Source: Rutidosis leptorrhynchoides
Taxonomy: Eukaryota > Streptophyta > Magnoliopsida > Asterales > Asteraceae
DNA length: 64,000 nt
Direction: 5' to 3'
Assembly: GCF_046630445.1 (NCBI RefSeq)
Contig: NC_092337.1
Span: 367,170,001-367,234,000, forward strand
Below, in pieces: positions 61,601 to 64,000 of this stretch. Within the stretch, counting starts at the first letter, position 1, and every line of letters begins with the position of its first letter. The notes under the pieces were generated by a model. That model was not told where the DNA came from and did not search any database. It was given only the letters and a program-made list of their open reading frames with translations. Both the position numbers and the translations under genes were made by a program.

Positions 61601-62482
61601 CAAATAAATACATCATATATGCACGCATATAATTATTCCACTCACCTTAACACTTCGGTGATGATTGTGCACTTCCGAGCTTCAAAGCAAAGTACCTAAT
61701 ACATTAAGTACAATTTCAATACACAACTAGTGGAATTAACCACATTACACCCACTTGAGCATTTAATGACCCAACTCGCATTAAATGACTCAAACACACC
61801 ACAACCTCCCCTTTAATGGCCAAGACTCGACTTTAATCACTAAAGCTAGTGAATTAAAGTCTAGTAACTTCAACTAGCACTAACTTAGGGTAATCCATAC
61901 CCAATTCACCCAAACTAGGTCAACATTACTCTTTTGATCCATTTTAATTCTTACACTACCAAACTTGTCAAACATGACCCATTTACCATTTCAACAACAT
62001 GTTAACAAGTGTTTAATGCTTAATAACACCATTAACACTTACACATCCTATTTTCATTAGACCAAACCCTAGCTTGTGGCTATTAGGGTTTCATTACAAC
62101 AACATAACCCAAATTCACCCATTTTATCCTCAAATGTGTCAAACAAGTCTCTAGTAACCAAAACCCTAGCCATTAACCAATTAAACTCAAAACTTAGAGT
62201 TGAAACTTACCGAGACTATCAACGCGTAGCTAGAGACAAGAGGAACAACTTTAATTCTTGCTCCAAAGATCAACCCTCAATCCTTCACTCCCAAATCTCA
62301 CCTTTAATTCAATTGGGTTTTAAGTTTTGGGAGAGAAAATAGAAAGAAAAGGGAAAAGAAATTAAATGAAATGGATGAGTGGTTGGGATTTAATGCTCCC
62401 ATCAGATTTATACGCCAAATTACCAATTTGCCCCTTAAAGTCATTTAAATTGAGCTAAAACCGGAGTCTGTCCAGCAGCATT

Positions 62483-62606
62483 GCCGCGGCGCGGCCCATT
62501 TGTCGCGGCGCGACATATTGAAGGAAAAATGATCCTTGTTAACCTGACTTCTGATCTGGAAATGCTTGCAATGCCGCGGCGCGGACCCAATTGTCGCGGC
62601 GCGGTA
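62483..62606. repeat. GC-rich palindrome-like pairs in LTR
   Basis: Two pairs: GCCGCGGCGCGGC with CGCGGCGCGAC, and GCCGCGGCGCGG with CGCGGCGCGG, about 80 bp apart, each pair separated by TTTGT or ATTGT. Confidence 0.8.
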
Positions 62607-62891
62607 TAAGACTGCATTTGGACAGTTCGACCATCATAAACAAGTTTCGACTTAATTTAATTTGTACATTCCAAACCCGCTTCCTATTTTCACCTAGCCT
62701 TCAACAATAGTCTCACAAGACTTAACGCTAACTAAACCCACGTATAGACTTGCATATGCATACATTATCAAGTATACATATATATATATATATCTATACG
62801 TATATTCATACATTTACACATAAGCTAGCGAGTTATAAATGTACAAATGATTTAGTATGTACCTTTCAATACGTACGGGAAAAACGGGATG

Positions 62892-64000
62892 TTACAACTC
62901 TCCCCCACTTGTATCGGAGCGCGTCCTCGCGATCCAAGCCTCATGACAAGCCGGAAGATAGACCAATACAAACTCTTCGGAATCCCATGTAAACTCGGAC
63001 CCCTTTCGATGTCGCCATTGCACCTTGAAAGTTCTAACTTCCTTGTTCCGCAACATCTTAACCTTCTCATCAAGGATTGCAACCGGTTCTTCCGCATACT
63101 CTAGCTTGTTATTCAACGTAATCTCATCTAAAGGCACCCAAGTCGAGTCATCCGCAAGACACTTACGAAGATGGGAAACATGAAACGTGTTATGGATTCC
63201 CGCAAGTTCTTCGGGTAACTCTAGTCGATAAGCAACCTCACCAACACGTGCCAAAACCTTGAAAGGACCAATAAACCGAGGAGCTAACTTTCCTCACTTT
63301 CGAAACCGAATAACACCCTTCCATGGAGAAACCTTAAGCATCACCATGTCACCTTCTTGAAACTCAATCGTTCTCCTACCTTTATCGGCATAAGACTTTT
63401 GTCTATCTTGTGCCGCTTTAAGTTGAGCCCGAATCATTTCAATCTTACTATTCGTCTCCAAGACCAAATCGGAACTCCCGATCTCTCTTTAACCCACTTC
63501 TCCCCAACAAATGGGAGTTCGACACCTACGCCCGTAAAGCATCTCATACGGTGGCATTCCAATACTAGTGTGGTAACTATTATTGTACGAGAATTCCACC
63601 AATGGCAAGTGCTCATCCCAACTTCCACCAAAATCAATAATACACACCCTTAACATATCCTCCAACGTTTGGTTCGTACGCTCGGTTTGACCGTCCGTTT
63701 GAGGATGATACGCCGTGCTCATTTTCAATTGAGTACCCATATCTTCATGAAACTTGTTCCAAAACCGGGACGTAAAACGAGTATCTCGATCCGAAACAAT
63801 AGATATAGGAACCCCATGTCTTGATATCACCTCCTTGATAAACAACTTGGATAAAGTCTCCGATGATATCGTTTCCCGAATGGGAAGAAACAAAGCACTT
63901 TTCGTCAATCGATCAACTATCACCCAAATCGTATCATATTGGGTTCTCGCCGTCTTCGATAACTTAGTAATGAAGTCCATGGTAATGTGCTCCCATTTCC
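62892..64000 (-). pseudogene. Gypsy pol end: integrase and chromodomain (partial)
   Basis: On the minus strand from the window edge: integrase core [10 protein letters not shown], then VSDRDTRF and [20 protein letters not shown], with the catalytic Asp, Asp and Glu context, [12 protein letters not shown], a GPF module ([11 protein letters not shown]), [20 protein letters not shown] and a chromodomain-like tail ([19 protein letters not shown]). One frame throughout, with in-frame stops TAA at 63489-63491 and TGA at 63294-63296. The terminal TAA (62892-62894) lies inside the LTR. RT and gag are outside the window. Related to but distinct from the 21486 element. Confidence 0.9.
62897..62911 (-). 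promoter_or_regulatory. Polypurine tract of right Gypsy
   Basis: Minus CAAGTGGGGGAGAGT directly before the LTR. It is also translated as the last codons of pol. Confidence 0.8.

Larger units (their letters stand above)
60720..62896 (-). mobile_element. Gypsy 3' LTR, minus orientation
   Basis: 2177 bp; plus strand TGAAACAACCC ... GGGATGTTACA. It is the 3' LTR because a polypurine tract and the pol end adjoin it on the right. Its start (CAACCCAACCC) resembles the LTR at 285, so the two families are related. It holds a tandem hairpin array (61360-61600) and GC-rich palindrome pairs (62483-62606). No gene. Confidence 0.9.

Overview
This window is repeat-dense nuclear DNA of a flowering plant. 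It is AT-rich, has spliced genes with GT-AG introns, plant LTR retrotransposons primed by initiator-Met tRNA, hAT-like and Mutator-like non-autonomous DNA transposons, and a plant gravitropism J-protein gene (ARG1). The style of the Gypsy LTRs and of the Sirevirus accessory ORF resembles daisy-family (Asteraceae) genomes; the family assignment is an inference.

Left two thirds (1-45349) is a nest of retrotransposons. The base layer is a degenerate plus-strand Sirevirus-type Copia element (2880 to about 41614) with gag, protease, a deleted integrase, RT-RNase H, a cluster of polypurine tracts and a very long env-like accessory ORF. A minus-strand Gypsy lies across its gag (5' leader and 5' LTR at 1-2879). 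The accessory ORF is split twice: by a LARD-like minus-strand element with 4.7-kb LTRs (9515-35210, target duplication ACAAC) and by a solo LTR (36548-39069, GGCCG). Inside the right LTR of the LARD-like element sits a young, nearly intact Tekay-like Gypsy (21486-34588, AAAGG). Between its primer site and gag this Gypsy carries two extra ORFs: an acidic protein and an F-box protein with a Sel1-like segment. That is the most unusual genetic arrangement in the window. Another solo LTR (42377-45349, CCGGC) lies in an unclassified GC-richer segment.

The middle (45350-51400) holds two non-autonomous hAT-like transposons with 8-bp duplications, an intact tRNA-Ser(UGA), a 425-bp tandem duplication and a small two-exon minus-strand gene resembling GRF zinc-finger proteins. 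The one clear conserved host gene is ARG1 (51468-55071, 11 exons, 411 aa), with a SINE candidate in intron 1.

The right end (55072-64000) contains a Pack-MULE-like element (158-bp inverted repeats, 9-bp duplication CTATTTGTA) carrying the first exon of an ATAD3-type AAA ATPase gene, then a degenerate Copia element (58249-60719) whose integrase is interrupted by a minus-strand chromodomain-type Gypsy running off the window.

Several signals are not explained by coding sequence. There are tandem hairpin arrays with compensatory stem changes in two Gypsy LTRs. A second internal copy of the polypurine tract sits in a small hairpin in two elements. tRNA-like Pol III promoter units occur inside an LTR. 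Family-specific GC-rich palindrome pairs occur in four LTRs. An ACCGAATCT motif is scattered through the Sirevirus spacer.
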